Notes: generated by a model not told the origin, from the sequence alone. A DNA stretch of 64,000 nt from Brachionus plicatilis (GCA_010279815.1 QEOQ01000688.1:827392-891391); one strand, 5' to 3'; positions 46,691 to 59,889 are shown, numbered from the stretch's first letter. A program made the numbers and translations.

Positions 46691-47440
46691 ACTAGAAATA
46701 AATAATTACTTTACAGACATATGTTTCCGGATTAAGCAAAGTTGCTCAAACATTAAAAATTTAACAGAACTAAATTATCTTTTATAGTAAAAAAATTGAA
46801 ACTATCGAATTAAAATGATGTTCACAACCCCCAAAAATTACAAAAATAATATTCTTTTTTATTTATTGTATACGACAAAATTGAGATTTATAAACTTTGA
46901 TCATGAAACATTATAAAACGAGGTATAGACAATGAAAATATTTTAAAAATAAAAATCCTTTCTGTACATTTTGTACTTTTTCATTTTAAAAAAAAAGATT
47001 ACAAAAAACTAAAATTTTCCCCCCGGACCCCGTTAAATTTTTTATTTCGGTAATTAAAATATTGATAAAGTACAAAAAATACTGAAAGTAACACGGGCAA
47101 ATAAAATAATTAGAAAAAGTACAAAGAGTACAGAAAGGAAAACGTTTTTTTAAATATTTAAATCTCATTGTCTATCCATGTATAAAACAATATATGCTTC
47201 ACTAGATTCAAAAAAAATATAAATATAATTAACACAGAAAATAAAAATTATTTAAAGAAAATATCTAAATGTTAAAATTCATTTACCTCTTTTTTAATAT
47301 TCTTGAATTAAATGGTTAAAATTGTAAAAATTTCAGCTTAAATATTCAAAAACTTTTAATTGTGATCATTTTCGTGAGAATTAATTTTTAGTGAAAAAAT
47401 TAATAAAATCAATATCTTTATTTATTATTTTCTAAATTAT

Positions 47441-47713
47441 TATCTACCTTAAGAAGATAGATTCTATTTATATCGCTCTAAGTCAACATTATAATAATAA
47501 TTTGGTGATTAGAAGTAATCTGTCCAATTTTAAATAGGTTTTATAAAATTAGAAAAAAATTTATCTTTTTTAAAAAATTTTTAATATATCTACTTTAAGA
47601 AGATAAATTCTATTTTTATAATTCTGAGTAAACGTTATAATGATAATTTGGTGATTGGAAGTAATATGTTCAAATTTAAATATGTTTTATAAATTTAGAG
47701 AAAAATTTATCTT
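47441..47713 (+). repeat. Tandem duplication, period about 146 bp
   Basis: Copies 47441-47567 and 47587-47713 share TATCTAC.TTAAGAAGATA, TAATAATTTGGTGATT.GAAGTAAT and AAATTTATCTT, with about 15% divergence. Non-coding. Confidence 0.7.
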
Positions 47714-47984
47714 AATAAAAAAAAAAACTTAAATCAGTTTTCATGCACTATAGAGATAAAATTTAAAAAAAAAAATCATTAATTTTTAAAAATTTGATAA
47801 AAGAAGCTTGTAGATAATTGCTTTGAATTTGACGATAAATTAGATCTAAAATTAAAAATAAAAATTTTAAAGATATAAATTTAGGTTTTTATAAATATGT
47901 AATATCGTTTATAAAAATTCATTTAATAAATAAATAAATTTTTATAAACGTAAGTATACTGCGTATATTTACTGATGAATTTTG

Positions 47985-48163
47985 GGACGCAGTTGAGCAA
48001 GTTCTGCTGAATTTTTTTAAAACAGTCAAAATAAAAATAGCAATTAGAAAAAATTTAAGTTTGATCATTGCACTATTTAATTAATTTTATAGCCCTTAAA
48101 AACAAAAATTCAGGGGTTGCTACTGTCTGCTGGACGCAGTTGAGCAAGTTCTGCTGAATTTTT
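47985..48163 (+). mobile_element. Repeat B copy 2, inserted with a 32-bp direct flank duplication
   Basis: The 115-bp unit 48017-48131 is bracketed by two copies of a 32-bp sequence starting GGACGCAGTTGAGCAAGTTC (47985-48016 and 48132-48163). Long direct flanks suggest a staggered-cut insertion or a local duplication. No poly-A tail or coding sequence is present. The less AT-rich stretch that follows (48164-48280) is of unknown nature. Confidence 0.55.
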
Positions 48164-48875
48164 GACCAGGAGCGGGGCTAAACTAGTACCAAGACTCCCG
48201 GAGAGAAGATAGGATGCTTAGTGGTAACCACTACTAACTTATCCCGTTGAAGGATATTGAAAAAGGAAGGGTTAGAGCTAAAAGAAAAAAAATGTCAGAT
48301 TTCTTTAATTTCAGTTTTTAGAAATTTAATTCAATTTATTTAAGTAAATCATTTTAAAGGATAATATAGAGTGGTGCTATAATCTGGCTTTTCTTCCCAG
48401 GTCTAGTTCTCATATAAGATCTAACTGAGATACAATGTGGATTTCATGTAGAAAAATTTGAGATTCATGTGAGATTTCTAGAAAAATGTTTGTAGATCTC
48501 AAAAGCTTCTCATCTATTTTCTCATTTTGTCTGATTCGGATCTCAAAAAGAAAGGAAACTTGAAACATTGAATTGCTTTTAGGTTTTGTAATAGGTGAGC
48601 TCTTTATTTGATATTTGACGATAAAATTTTTTTGAAAATTTTTAATAAATTTAACAAAATTTTTATAATTAATTAAAGTAAATTTTTACAACTATTGTTC
48701 AATTGAAATTTTGATAAAAAAATAATTTTTTAGTTTTTTTCGTTGATTGCAGTAAAAATAAAATTCAACTTTTTAAGAGATACGAAAAAAATTTTAAGAA
48801 AGATAAAAATTTCATAGTTGCATATAAATATGCGTAAAAATTCGTAATTTTGTATCAAATTACCAAAATCATCAA

Positions 48876-48876
48876 T

Positions 48877-48932
<56 letters not shown>
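48876..48932. repeat. (AAT)n microsatellite, about 18 units
   Basis: A pure trinucleotide run directly at the 3' side of the minus-strand LINE relic. On that strand it reads as (ATT)n, the kind of simple tail left by several LINE clades. Confidence 0.9.
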
Positions 48933-50320
48933 GGGATCCTTTATCCTCATCTGTTTGAAGTTAGGGACGAGATTTTGATGCTCAATTTCTCACGATTCTT
49001 CGATTCATTCACCCATTTAGTCCAGACGATTCCAGCTCTCTCACAAACCTCTTTTAAGCAATCCATCCACTCTCTTTCTGGTCTTCCTCTTCCACGCTTT
49101 CCAGTTAAAATATCACCAAATAGAACAATTTTTGGTAAACGTGTGTCCAACATTTGTTGTACATGTCCTGCCCATCTAAGTCTTATTGTTCTGACAATTT
49201 TATCAAGCGAATCAGCTTTTATTTGACTGAAGAGTTTTCGTTCTGTCAATCCAATTCTTCGGGGACCCACTATTTGCATCAAGCGTCTTTTCTGAAAAAT
49301 ACTTAATTTTTGATAGACAGAAAAACTGCATTTCCAAGACTCTGCACCGTAAATGGTAGTTGTCTTTACTGTAGCTAAATAAATCTTACTTTTAGTTCTA
49401 ATACTAGTTTCTGGTTTGTTCCATATTGATTTCAAGCACTGAAATCTGTAAGCTCCAAGTCATATTCTTCTCTGGATCTCGGTACTAGATTTATCTTAAT
49501 AAAAATATACCTCTTCATCCCTAATTCTAAGAGTCTCGTGTACTGCATCTTTAACATTAATTAACATCTTTTTTGTCGAGCATAAATAATATCTATGCAC
49601 AAACTTTATTTTAATTTTATTCACTAATTAAGTAAAATAAAAAATTACACAAAAAAAATGAAAAAATTGCCTATTTTTTTTTTGGGCAATAAAAACCTTT
49701 TTTTTTTGATAGGTAATTTTTTCATTTTTTTTATGTAATTTTTTATTTTACTTAATTAGTGAATAAAATTAAAATAAAGTTATGGTTTAATTGAATTAGT
49801 GTTTTTTCATTTTTTTTTGTTATATTTTTTTATTTTTTGTGTTCTTTTTCTGAAATAAATATTATAAACTGAATTAGTTAATTGTTTATTGATTTTGTTA
49901 TTTTTTTACTAAATTAGTGAAGATTTTTACTGGATTTGTGATTTTTATTTTCTAAATTTGTGGTGACGTTTACTGACGTCCTTTTTTGTCTTCTTGATGT
50001 TGATCTTAAGTCCCCACTTTAGTTTATTATTTTTTTTTATAACTTTTTGACCTATGAGGTCTATACAAGTTTTTTTGTCAATAAATAATAACTTTAGTAT
50101 TGTCACATCGAGGCGTTTCATTCATTCGGACAGATCCTTTTCATTTTCACATAACAGTCATCTGCGTAAATAAGTGCTATAATGCGCTGTTTCCCAGTAA
50201 CTTTCGTGACCAGCACTATTTTACCATTTGGCATTGAGTACTCAATTTCCAGTCCAAGATACTCTAAACCACTTAGAGCCTCTCTTGCTATGAAATCTAT
50301 GTAGACATTTAAAAGATCTT
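48933..50320 (-). pseudogene. LINE reverse-transcriptase relic 2 (YADD present)
   Basis: Order on the minus strand: LLNVYIDFIAREALSGLEYL then RIIALIYADDCYVKM, the RT motif C with both catalytic aspartates (about 50320-50130). After a stop the frame gives LKWGLKINIKKTKKDVS (about 50030-49980). A foldback MITE region at 49602-49781 follows. Then SIWNKPETSIRTKSKIYLAT, TIYGAESW, RWAGHVQQMLDTRLPK and GKRGRGRPEREWMDCLKEVC, ending near 48947. It is broken by stops and truncated at its 5' end. Confidence 0.85.
49602..49781. mobile_element. Foldback element, 72-bp inverted arms
   Basis: The arms 49602-49673 and 49710-49781 are complementary with two mismatches (starting AACTTTATTTTAATTTTATT), with a 36-bp spacer. 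It lies between conserved blocks of the LINE relic, so it was inserted into it or arose within it. No target duplication was recognised. Confidence 0.75.
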
Positions 50321-50425
50321 AGAAACGCTGTATTAATGGTTTACATAAATATTAACGAATTAGAATTAATTTTTAGATTAATAATTTAAAAAAATAATTG
50401 TTTTTAAAAATTTTATTCATTAATT

Positions 50426-53400
50426 ATGGAAAACATTTTAAATACTAAAAAAATTCTTTTGGAAAACTACCACGATCAATTGTCTTCGAACAATACACAA
50501 TTGAAAATTCTAAGAGATCAAATTGAGCTGAAGAAAAAAGTCATTGCTAAAGAACAAGATGATTTAACGTCTGAACAGAATAAAATTAGATTCGATCATG
50601 CATTTCTAATTGAAGAGAGAAAGGCTCAATTTTTCAAGCTTCTAAATTTGGAGAATAGTGGATTTAAAATTTTTTCAAATATGACCAAGTTTGAATCGAC
50701 TGTTGACTCATTGATCAAAGTTATTCTCGATATTGTGGATAATAATTTGACCAATTTTAGTATGCTAGATTATGAAGATGTAAAAATGCTAAAAATTGAC
50801 GATGTAAAAGAGAAAAATTTTCAAAACGTCAGAAAATCTCTTTTTACTGCAAACAACTTGGCAGATCAAAATTTAATTGATCAGATAACCACAAAAATGA
50901 TAGAATTTAATTATGTGGAAAAAGACTTCATAGACAAATGTGTCTTATTCAAAAGAATTGAACATCTCAAAGACAATCAATATGCCATCTACCATTATAT
51001 GGACATTTTTTTGGTTTTAAAGCTCAACATTAGTGTTGACAATGAAAAAAACAAGTGTAAAATTTTGATTCAAAACTTGCTCTACGAGGAATACCTGTCC
51101 TTTTTGTGCGAGCACATTTACTGCACTTACACTGGTTTAGATGTGAAAAGCTCGGATATCACTGCACTTTTCAATTGCTACAAAGACATTACCAAGTTTG
51201 ATCTAAAGAAAGATGAAGAGGAAAAAATTTTTTTACAGAAAATTACTGATTACGCCAGGAAAAAAAATGCAAATGCTTATGATAAACTAGTTTATTTAAA
51301 TTTGTCTTTTCTAAATGAGTATTATGATGGACTGGAAGATCACAGCGAAGAACACATTGAATTTAAAGAAAGCATTTCTTTTTGGAAAAGCGTTTTTTGC
51401 AAAAGAATGGCCTACATTTTGAATGAAGAAACAGAGAAACGAAAACATTTGTCTCTGAGCAAAATAGAGTCAGCAAACCATTCAGATACTTTATTAGATA
51501 AACAGTTTGATTTATACAACCAAAAGATGGAACAATTGGAGTCAAGTATAAGTGAAAAAATGAACGTACTGCAGGACATTGATTATAAGATTGTAGAGAA
51601 ACAAGAACAAGCAAGCGTTTTGAAGAAGAGCTATGCTGAACAAATTGACGAGCTTGACGCTGAGATATCTAGAATGGATAAGAGTTTGAAAATAAAGGAA
51701 GAAGATCTGAAGGCAATTGAAGAAAGTGACGCTAGACAAAAGGATTCATTGAAAAAATTGGAAACAAATATTGAACAAGTCAAGAGTAGGAAATTGGAGC
51801 TGGAAAAAAAAGCCAATGTTCTTAGAGGCAAAATAAATGAGCTAAAGAAAAACGAGAATACTTTGCTCAAAGATAAAGCTCAATATGTTAGTGAAATATC
51901 TTGTTGTAATTCAGAGAGAAAGTTGATCCAAGACCAGCATAATCAATTGGAAAAACAAATACAGCAAACAGAAGCTTGGAAGAAATTTATTGAAATGGTG
52001 CATAATCGTTTACTTGATGATGGAAATGCTTTTCAGAAGAGGACCAGTTTGGTGAGTCAATTAAAAGGTTTCAAGGATTTGAATGAGTGTTGTAGAATTT
52101 TGGCAAAAGAATTGAACATTGATTTGGATGGAACAGTTGAACAAATTGCTAGCCAAAACGAGCCAAAGAAAAGAGTCGAGATTGAGTCTTGTTTACAAAA
52201 AGTGCTTGCTGAACCAAATGTAACACTTGAAAAAGACAATTTGAATAATCAAAATTTAATTTCTATCGATGCACTTAACATTCACTTTGAACATGTGATA
52301 AATAGTTTGGGAAAATTTTTGGCAAATGAAATGGACAAATTTGACTTGTATTTTACAGAAAACATTTTGAGAACCAAAAGCAATGATATGACCTATGATA
52401 ATTTTTTCAAACAGGATTTAGATGAATCTTTGAAAAGATTAATTGACAAAAAGCTAAGAATTAATTATCTTTTCCAGGAAATCTACGAAACAGAGAACTT
52501 CTTTTTGGAGCCAAATTGTCTATTGCACAATGAAAATAATAAAGAAAAACCAATAGTTCTAGGCAGTATGAAATTAAATGAAATTTTAAGTTCTATTCAA
52601 ATAGAATACAAAGAATTTTTTGCACAAACAGTTAAAAGTGTCAAAATTCTAGCTGGTCACAATATATTTGTGACAGAAAATGACATAGAATTAAAAGGCA
52701 CTAACTTGGCAATGATTGCAGCACAAAATATTGTTCTGCCCGAAGCTGTCAAAATAGACACATCTGGTCACAATGGACAACAGTTCAAATATGATCAAGC
52801 ATTTTCATTTTCGTCAATTCAAGAGGAGTCTGAAGCTTTGACTTGTGGCAAAAATGGTGTGAATGGATTTGATGGCGCTTGTGGCCAAAATGGTGGTCAT
52901 ATTTATTTAAGAGCTGAAAATCAAATTATCAATTTGGATAAAATTGAACTTTTGAATAGCAGAGGAGGAAATGGAGCTGTTGGACAAAAGGGAGGTAATG
53001 GCCAAAAAGGTGGAAAAGGTCAAGATATTGGCGATGCAAAGGCCGAAGATTTTGCTATGTGCATTAAAAATCCGGGATTTTCGGCAGCGTTTGCGCGAGA
53101 GCCCGGCTTTTCACTTGAAACAGGAGATTTTACTCTAACTAGTGAAATAAGTGGAAATGGAGGTGATGCAGGTCAAGCTGGTTTTGGTGGCCAAGAGGGC
53201 TTTTTTGGCGAAATAACACTAATCGATTGTGATGACAATCTGAGCACAAATACTTATTTGAATAGTGGGGAAAAGTTTGAATCAAGTGCCAGTCTTAAAC
53301 CATTTCTTGATAGTCTAATTTCAAGCAATAAAATTCTTATGGAAAAAGGGGAGCAGGGAAAAAATGCCGAAATAAATGGTGTAGATGGTGGTGATGCAGG

Positions 53401-55100
53401 TGAGCCTGGTACATATGGAAACGATAATGTGATATACGATAGTGGTTTGTTTAGTAGGAAAGTGAATTTAAAAGGTGATTTTAGCAATTATCTTGGAAAT
53501 GGAGGCAGTGAGTCCATATTTGAAAAACCGGACTCTTATGCACTCAATTCTATCGAGTACAACTTTGTTAAAGTTGTTGGAGCATGTATCTCGTATGCAC
53601 TGCTTTGGTTTCTTGTTCCTCTATCTGGCTTATTATTTTACCAGACTTTTTCTGGCCTAAAAGTGGAACAAAGACAATCTACGGCCGTAAAAAATAAAAA
53701 CCACAAAGGTGAAATTCAATTTAAAAATAGATATTGTGACAGAAAGGCCATTGAACACGAAAATGATATGACTGACAGACGTAGGACTGATAAGAGCAAA
53801 GGAAAACGTGGAGAAAATAGTCAATTGAAAAAAGAGACGAGCAGACAAGGGCACAACAAAGCATCTGCTTGTAAAAATCTGTTTACAGACAATAGTGAAA
53901 ATGCTTTGGACATGAAAAAATTAATGGAGCTCCAAAATGATGTGTCCAAAGAGCGAACAATTGAATCATTAAAGAATAAAGTTGAAAAAGATAAAGAAAA
54001 TAATCAAAAATTAAGTCAAACTTTGGATCAAATTGAGAAAAATATGCAAAAATTAAATTCAAAAAAAGAATCTGTTGAAAAAAAATTAGAACAAAATCAA
54101 CTTGAGCAAAAAAACCTTAGATCCCAACTGGAACAAACAAATAGTTCAATAGATCAGTGTGAAAATGAAGAACAAGACTTGCAAAATTTGTATTTGAATG
54201 AGACATGGTCATATTTGGATTTGGTCGAGCAAAAGTCTGCCAAACAAATTCAAATTGATTTGAGTGTTAGTGAATTGCAGAGCAAGAATGAGGTCAAAAA
54301 TGCCATTGGAAGCTGTTTTACACAAATAAAGTCTCATATTGAATTAACAAGTGAACAGTTGTCTAGTGAAAGAGCTGGTGTTCTTATGAATTTGGAAAAG
54401 CTTGAAAGTGAAAAAAAATCAATTGAAATAAAAAAAAAAAATTTATTAGTACAGCAATTGGATAATGTTAAATTTCAGTCGGATCAAACTAAAGAAATAA
54501 ACAAGCTAAACGAAATACAGAAGAATGTTTTAAATGAAGAAAATGAACAGCAAAAATCTGAGCTAAGCGAACAGACAATGTTGATTGAAGAGTTTAAGAC
54601 TGATAAAGCTCAGGGCTCAGTGAAAAATAGGCCAGAATTAATTCAAATTCATCAACGTTCAATTATGGACAGCAAATTTAAAAGTCTGTTCAGTTTTTTT
54701 ACTCGATTCAATATATTTAATAAAGCTCCAAATTTGGAAGATTTAATATCACATATAGTCAAGACACAATCTTTGGTTAAATCGAATGATATGCTTGGAA
54801 AATTAGAATTTGTCATTGAAGCAATGCCATTTTTAAAAGAAAATGATCAATTTTCTGAGCTAATTAAAATTTTCAATGCAATTGTTGAAAATGATTCAAA
54901 ATTTAAAATTCTTTATCGGCAAATCGCCATCAATTATTGGGCTTTGGAAAATGTGGAGTTTGAAACAAATCAAGAAAATGAAATTGATGAATCACTCGCA
55001 AATTATAGTCTTCAAGTGTTTTATTCAAAAAGAGATACTTTGTCACCTTTAGAACAGCTTATTTCTAACTTTATTGTAAAAAAAACAGCTTCTTTTTACA
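50426..55100 (+). CDS. Giant coiled-coil / Gly-rich protein, exon 1
   Basis: A 4675-bp exon from ATG 50426, ending at a TAC A|GTAAGT donor (phase 1). Residues 1-45 and about 350-530 are coiled coil, with a helical globular part between them. A beta-rich section follows (VKILAGHNIFV, NLAMIAAQNIVLPEAVKIDT). Then come Gly/Asn/Asp-rich repeats: about 807-868 (GKNGVNGFDG, RGGNGAVGQKGGNGQKGGKG), 908-930 and 974-1002. A roughly 27-residue hydrophobic stretch (VKVVGACISYALLWFLVPLS, about 1048-1075) could be a membrane segment, followed by a very basic low-complexity region. A second coiled coil covers about 1140-1400. The Gly repeats lack the strict G-x-y period and prolines of collagen. I recall similar uncharacterised Gly-rich proteins in invertebrates but assign no function. 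Confidence 0.85.
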
Positions 55101-55166
55101 GTAAGTAATCTGTTTATTTATTTTTTTATTTAATTCGAATCAAACCCCATCAGGTGATTCCCAATA

Positions 55167-55771
55167 CAGTCGTACCTCGGTATAACGAAAGGATCGGTTC
55201 GAAATTTTGGTATTCGTTATATCGAAATTCGTTATATCAAAATTTACATGTTAAAGGATTAAGAGAAAATTTTTTTTTTTCAAAGTTTATTTTGGAAAAA
55301 TAATGTTTAAAAAAAAGAAAAAATAAATACTAAACATACTAAACAAATTATTGATAAAACTAGAACAATCGCTTTTGTTTTTTAAAAAAAAAATTCTCAA
55401 GTCGTTAATTTTATCGGGTCTGTATCGGATGATTTAGACGTAGAGACTTTTTTTACCTGATTTCTTATTCATTTTTATTTAATGTTTTTTTATTTTCAAA
55501 TAATTTTCCTTTTTTTATAGAACTGAAAATTAACAAAAAAGTGTGAAAAAAATTGATTTTTTATTTCGTTATAGGAAGTTAATTTTTAAAAGAAACCTAT
55601 TTATTTGTTCTTTTGTTTTATTTCGTTGCATCAAAATTTCGTTATATCAAAGTTCGTTATATCGAAAATTTTTTGTATAGAATTTATAATAGTTATTTCC
55701 GGTTCTGAGTTTTCATTTCGTTAATTCAAGGATTTCGTTAAACTGAGGTTCGTTATACGAAGGTACGACTG
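55167..55771. mobile_element. Pogo/Tigger-like MITE, TA duplication, 605 bp
   Basis: The ends CAGTCGTACCTCGGTATAAC and the complement TTATACGAAGGTACGACTG are flanked by TA (55165-55166, 55772-55773). Subterminal inverted TTCGTTATATCGAAA blocks follow. CAGT.G.ACCTCG.TATAACG is the well-known pogo/Tigger terminus. No transposase remains inside. Confidence 0.85.
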
Positions 55772-56823
55772 TAGAAAAAATATTGATGTTTTTGCATTAA
55801 AAATTTATTAATTCATTTGGAAGATTTTTTCAAATCAAGCTCTTTAGAATTTGATCTTTCATGTTTTTTTACCACAAAAAATTATAAAGTAAAAAATATA
55901 GGAATTTTTTAAAAATCAGTACAAAAGAATAGAAAAAAAGATAAAATACCTAATAACTTTTCTTCTATAAGTACAAAAAGAAGTCACAGCTAAAGGGCAT
56001 AGAATTCCATTTAATATTTTTTACAATACACCACTATGATTTTAAATATATAATTTGAGAAAATAAATTAAATATTTTCTTACTAAAATTTTTTTTGTGT
56101 AATAGGAAATTGCTTATTTTCAGATTATTTTTTATATTAGAATTTATATGGTGTATTTTTGCGTCTTTTTATAAAAATTTCCATAAAATATTGAAAAACC
56201 ATGATAAGTACGATGTTTCAAATTAGGAAATTATTAAATAAGATAATTTCTCTTTTATTAAGGGAGTTATTTTCTTACTTTTATAAGTACAAATACTACA
56301 AATGAATTTTTTTTTTTTTATAGATTTTGGTAATTCATGATAATGAAGATTTGACAAATCACAAATTTTCTAAAGTTGAACCCTTTGTATACATGAAATT
56401 ATCTTTTAAATAAAACGAAAAATAATGTTTAACCATTAAATTTTTCTGAAACTTAATTTTATTACAAAAAATTACCTTTTTTACAGTTTATAACATTATT
56501 TTGTGTATAATTATGTAATAAAATGTAAAAAAAAATACAAAATTTAAAGTTGAAAAAATGTTAAAAAAACTAAAAAAATTAAATTAAGATCAAATTTTTG
56601 TTTCAAAAATTCGTCTTTTTTGTCCGTCAGCATTTTTGTGAAGTTTTACTTGAAATAACGTAATATTACGTAAATTTACATCATATTACGTAAGCTAACA
56701 CTTTAACACATCCTAATTTTGATGTAATTTTATGTATTCCTACATTTTTTGATATAAAATTACGTAAAATGATGTAATATTATCCGTTTTGCGGTTTAAA
56801 GTAAAACACTGTAGATTTAAAGA

Positions 56824-57554
56824 TGGGTCTAGCTGACCAACATACATAAAAATCTTTTCACCATACATTCAAATCTTTTCATCATACGTAGTTTTTATCA
56901 AAACATACATTTGCTGAAAATCATACAAAATTCTTAAAAATATACATAGGGCTGAAAACATACAGATTGCTAACAAACATACTGGTTTTTTAAAAAAATC
57001 ACTTTTAAATTTAGTTCTGTTTAATTTTAGCAGATAAATAAAAGAATTAATTTTAAATAAAAGAGACAATTTATTTTAATTTTCAAAATACAAAAATATA
57101 GTAATAAACTTTAAAAAAAAATGTTTTATTCGATTTAATTAAATTTGATAATAAAAGTCAAAAATTAATAATTAACTAATCTTTTTCTAATGATTTAGTA
57201 GATTTTTTTTGACCTCCTTTTTTGGCTTATTTACAAATTCACGTGCATTTAATAATGATTCTAGTGCTAATAAATGACCACATATTTTATATTTATAATT
57301 AATTGTTTGTTTTGTCCGTCTATTCATTTTATTAAATTTTTTGAAAATAATTTTAAATTTCAATTTTTTATTTTTTAATATGCCAATTTTTGTATGCTTT
57401 TAAGTATGTGTGTATGTTTTTAAGCTAGTATGTATGTTTTTTAGCATGTTTGTATGTTTTTAAGTTAATGTATGTTTTGAAAAATTTTGTGTATGCTGAA
57501 AAGATATAAATGTATGTTGAGAAGATTTTGATGTATGTTAAAACAACAAACCCA
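56824..57554. mobile_element. Class II element with inverted subterminal CATACA arrays, 8-bp TSD
   Basis: 731 bp, ends TGGGT...ACCCA, flanked by TTTAAAGA (56816-56823, 57555-57562). The left 150 bp carries about nine CATACA/CATACG motifs spaced by CTTTTCA-type sequence. The right 180 bp carries the same motifs inverted (TGTATG). Between them a minus-strand fragment reads YKYKICGHLLALESLLNARE, which faintly resembles a CxH zinc-finger tail of a MULE or hAT transposase. Subterminal motif arrays usually bind transposase. Confidence 0.7.
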
Positions 57555-57880
57555 TTTAAAGATTATCATAATCTTTATATCGTTTTTTTTTTAAATTTTT
57601 AAAAAAAATTAAAAACTAAATAAACTGTGTTTGATTTAATTTATATAATTTTAATGTAATCAGATTGCAAAAAGTAACTCCCACTTATCTAAAAATAAAT
57701 AAATTTGAATCATCGCACTTTTTTTATACTTTTTCGTAATTGAATGAATTTTTTATTAAAAGACGAAAAAATGTATCAGATTATAATTAGAGTAAAAAAA
57801 TAAGCAAATGAAAAATGAAAAACATTTTAATTTTTCTTTAAATTTTTTTTTAAACTAAATATCTAAAATTAATAACTAAG

Positions 57881-59889
57881 GTATTCAAAATTTAAATTCG
57901 ACCCAACAGCTATTGAAAGATTACTATGATCTAATGAAAAATATTGCCGATTCTGAATACACTGGCATTAAAATTTTAAAAAGATCAGCAAACAATTTCT
58001 ATACGCTTTTTATTCAAACATTGTTTGCTACAATAGAAAATGGAGCTTTCGATTACAAGGAATTAGAGCAGATAATAAATGTATTTAAAATTTTAAATGA
58101 TAACATTATACAAATAAACAATTTTGAGATTTGGTCAAAAAGAAATTTATTCAAAGATCAATTGAACATGTTAAATCGCTTTGCTCCAAATATTGAATTT
58201 TGTCTTAGCAATCTAAAATATCTATCAGATTCATTAGAAGATTCATCAATATCAAGCTCAAAAAAAGAATTATTAGAAAATTATTTATTTTCCAAATTGG
58301 TTCATGTTTTACAAAATAAAATAAATAAAGACAACTTTGAAAAAATTAAACTAAAAATAAATGGAACAAAAATTGAAAATTCAAATGACAAATGTATACT
58401 AATCGAAGAATTTGAATCGAATGAGAATAGAGAATATTATGGTCTTAGCTTAAACAGTTTTGTAATCAAGTACAAATATTTACTAAATTCAGAACAAAAA
58501 ACAACTTTGATTAATGTGACACAAAACGTTATTCAATATTGTCTAGAAAGAAATTCTAATGAAAGACTTAAAATATTAATCGAATTGATATTTCTAATTA
58601 ATTATGAACATTTAAGCTTTATGGAAATAATTTCCCTTTTAAAAAAACTCACCACAATTAAATATGGTCTAAATAGCTCTATGGAACTGTTTCTGGTTAG
58701 ATTAGGAAAAATTTTGGCCAAAAAAGCGGAAAATGAGCTAGTCAATAAAGTAAATAGCTTTGAATTTAATAGAATATTTTATGAGTGTGTTAAAAACAGA
58801 CTTAAAAATGTTCCTGGATCATTTGTCCAAAAAATAAATGATTTAGTTCCTTTTTATGAACAAGTTAACAAATTATTAGTTAACTATTCAAACGAAGCCA
58901 TGTCTGAAGGAGAACATGAATTCGAAAAAAATGTAACATTGGTACTGAATTATGCCAATTCATCTATTAGCTATCAAAATTTATCACGCAGTGAAATTAA
59001 ATTATTAAAGAGCATTTGTCCGAATATTGATGAAAATATGGATAGTTTTGAAATAATTGAATCTTTAATATTCGATTTAGCCAATATTCAATACAGTTTA
59101 TTTTCATTGTCAAGTAAAGACAAAAAAGATAAAACAAAAAAAATATTTGAGTCTATTTTTAAAAAAATTGAAAAAATAGATTCTGAAAATTTATTAATAA
59201 GATCAATAAAGCAACATGTAGAATCGATCGATAAAAATTTGAAAAAAAAAAACCGAATTGAAGTAATATTGAAAAATTTGGACAATGTGAATGCGTTTGT
59301 ATCTTTTATAATTAAATTAGTCGATAAAAATCAATTAAAAAAAGATCACTTATTAGAAGAGATTGACTCAAGTTTAAAAATTAAATTCCATAATAAATAT
59401 GATCAACAAGTGGGTTTTGTTATAGATTGCATAAATTATTGTTCCAAACCAAATCAAAGCCAAATAATTGAATTATTTTTTGATTTGGCTAAACTGCTTG
59501 ATATTGACCAACTTTTTTACCAAGATAAAATTGATTGCATTTTCTGTTTATATGAAATTTTTATAGAATCAGATAAAAAATCTAAACAATCAGAACATAT
59601 TGACAAATTTGAGAAAAAAATTCACTCAGCGTTCAACGAAGTTTGTGGTATCTTGATTGAAAAATGTCAAAAAATAAGCAATAAACGATCAAATGAAAAT
59701 AGTGAACAGATTTTTAAGTTGATTCAGAAATTATTTAAAAATTTATTAAAACAATCAAAGATCAATATGTCCCAATTAAAAGATCTTTTTAGAATGATGG
59801 TAAAAATAAAAGAATGTTTGAACCAATTCTATTATGAAATAAACAATTTTTCATCGGAAATTGATTTAACTAAATCTGAAAAAAAAATG
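57881..59889 (+). CDS. Giant coiled-coil / Gly-rich protein, exon 2
   Basis: The acceptor ACTAAG at 57880 continues codon A|GT in frame: S-IQNLNSTQQLLKDYYDLM. The frame is all alpha-helical by eye (repeated amphipathic 20-40-residue helices such as FNRIFYECVKNRLKN and DHLLEEIDSSLKIKF), with no recognised domain. Two ends are possible. One is a donor ATG|GTAAAT at 59889, phase 0, which joins exon 3 at 62119 exactly in frame. The other is the stop TGA ending at 59946. I prefer splicing because exon 3 has no start of its own and keeps the same character. Intron 1 (55101-57880) holds two transposable elements. Confidence 0.75.

Larger units (their letters stand above)
55101..57880. other. Intron 1 of the giant gene
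   Basis: 2780 bp with a GTAAGT donor. It hosts the pogo-like MITE (55167-55771) and the CATACA-array element (56824-57554). Between them, 56600-56810 has several TTACGTAA-like palindromes and a TTTTACTT...AAGTAAAAC inverted pair, perhaps a third decayed element. Confidence 0.65.

Noticed and set aside
56824..57554. CATACA arrays as a CRISPR-like structure
   Set aside because: Motifs are short, unevenly spaced and mirrored at both ends of an element with target duplications; the genome is eukaryotic.
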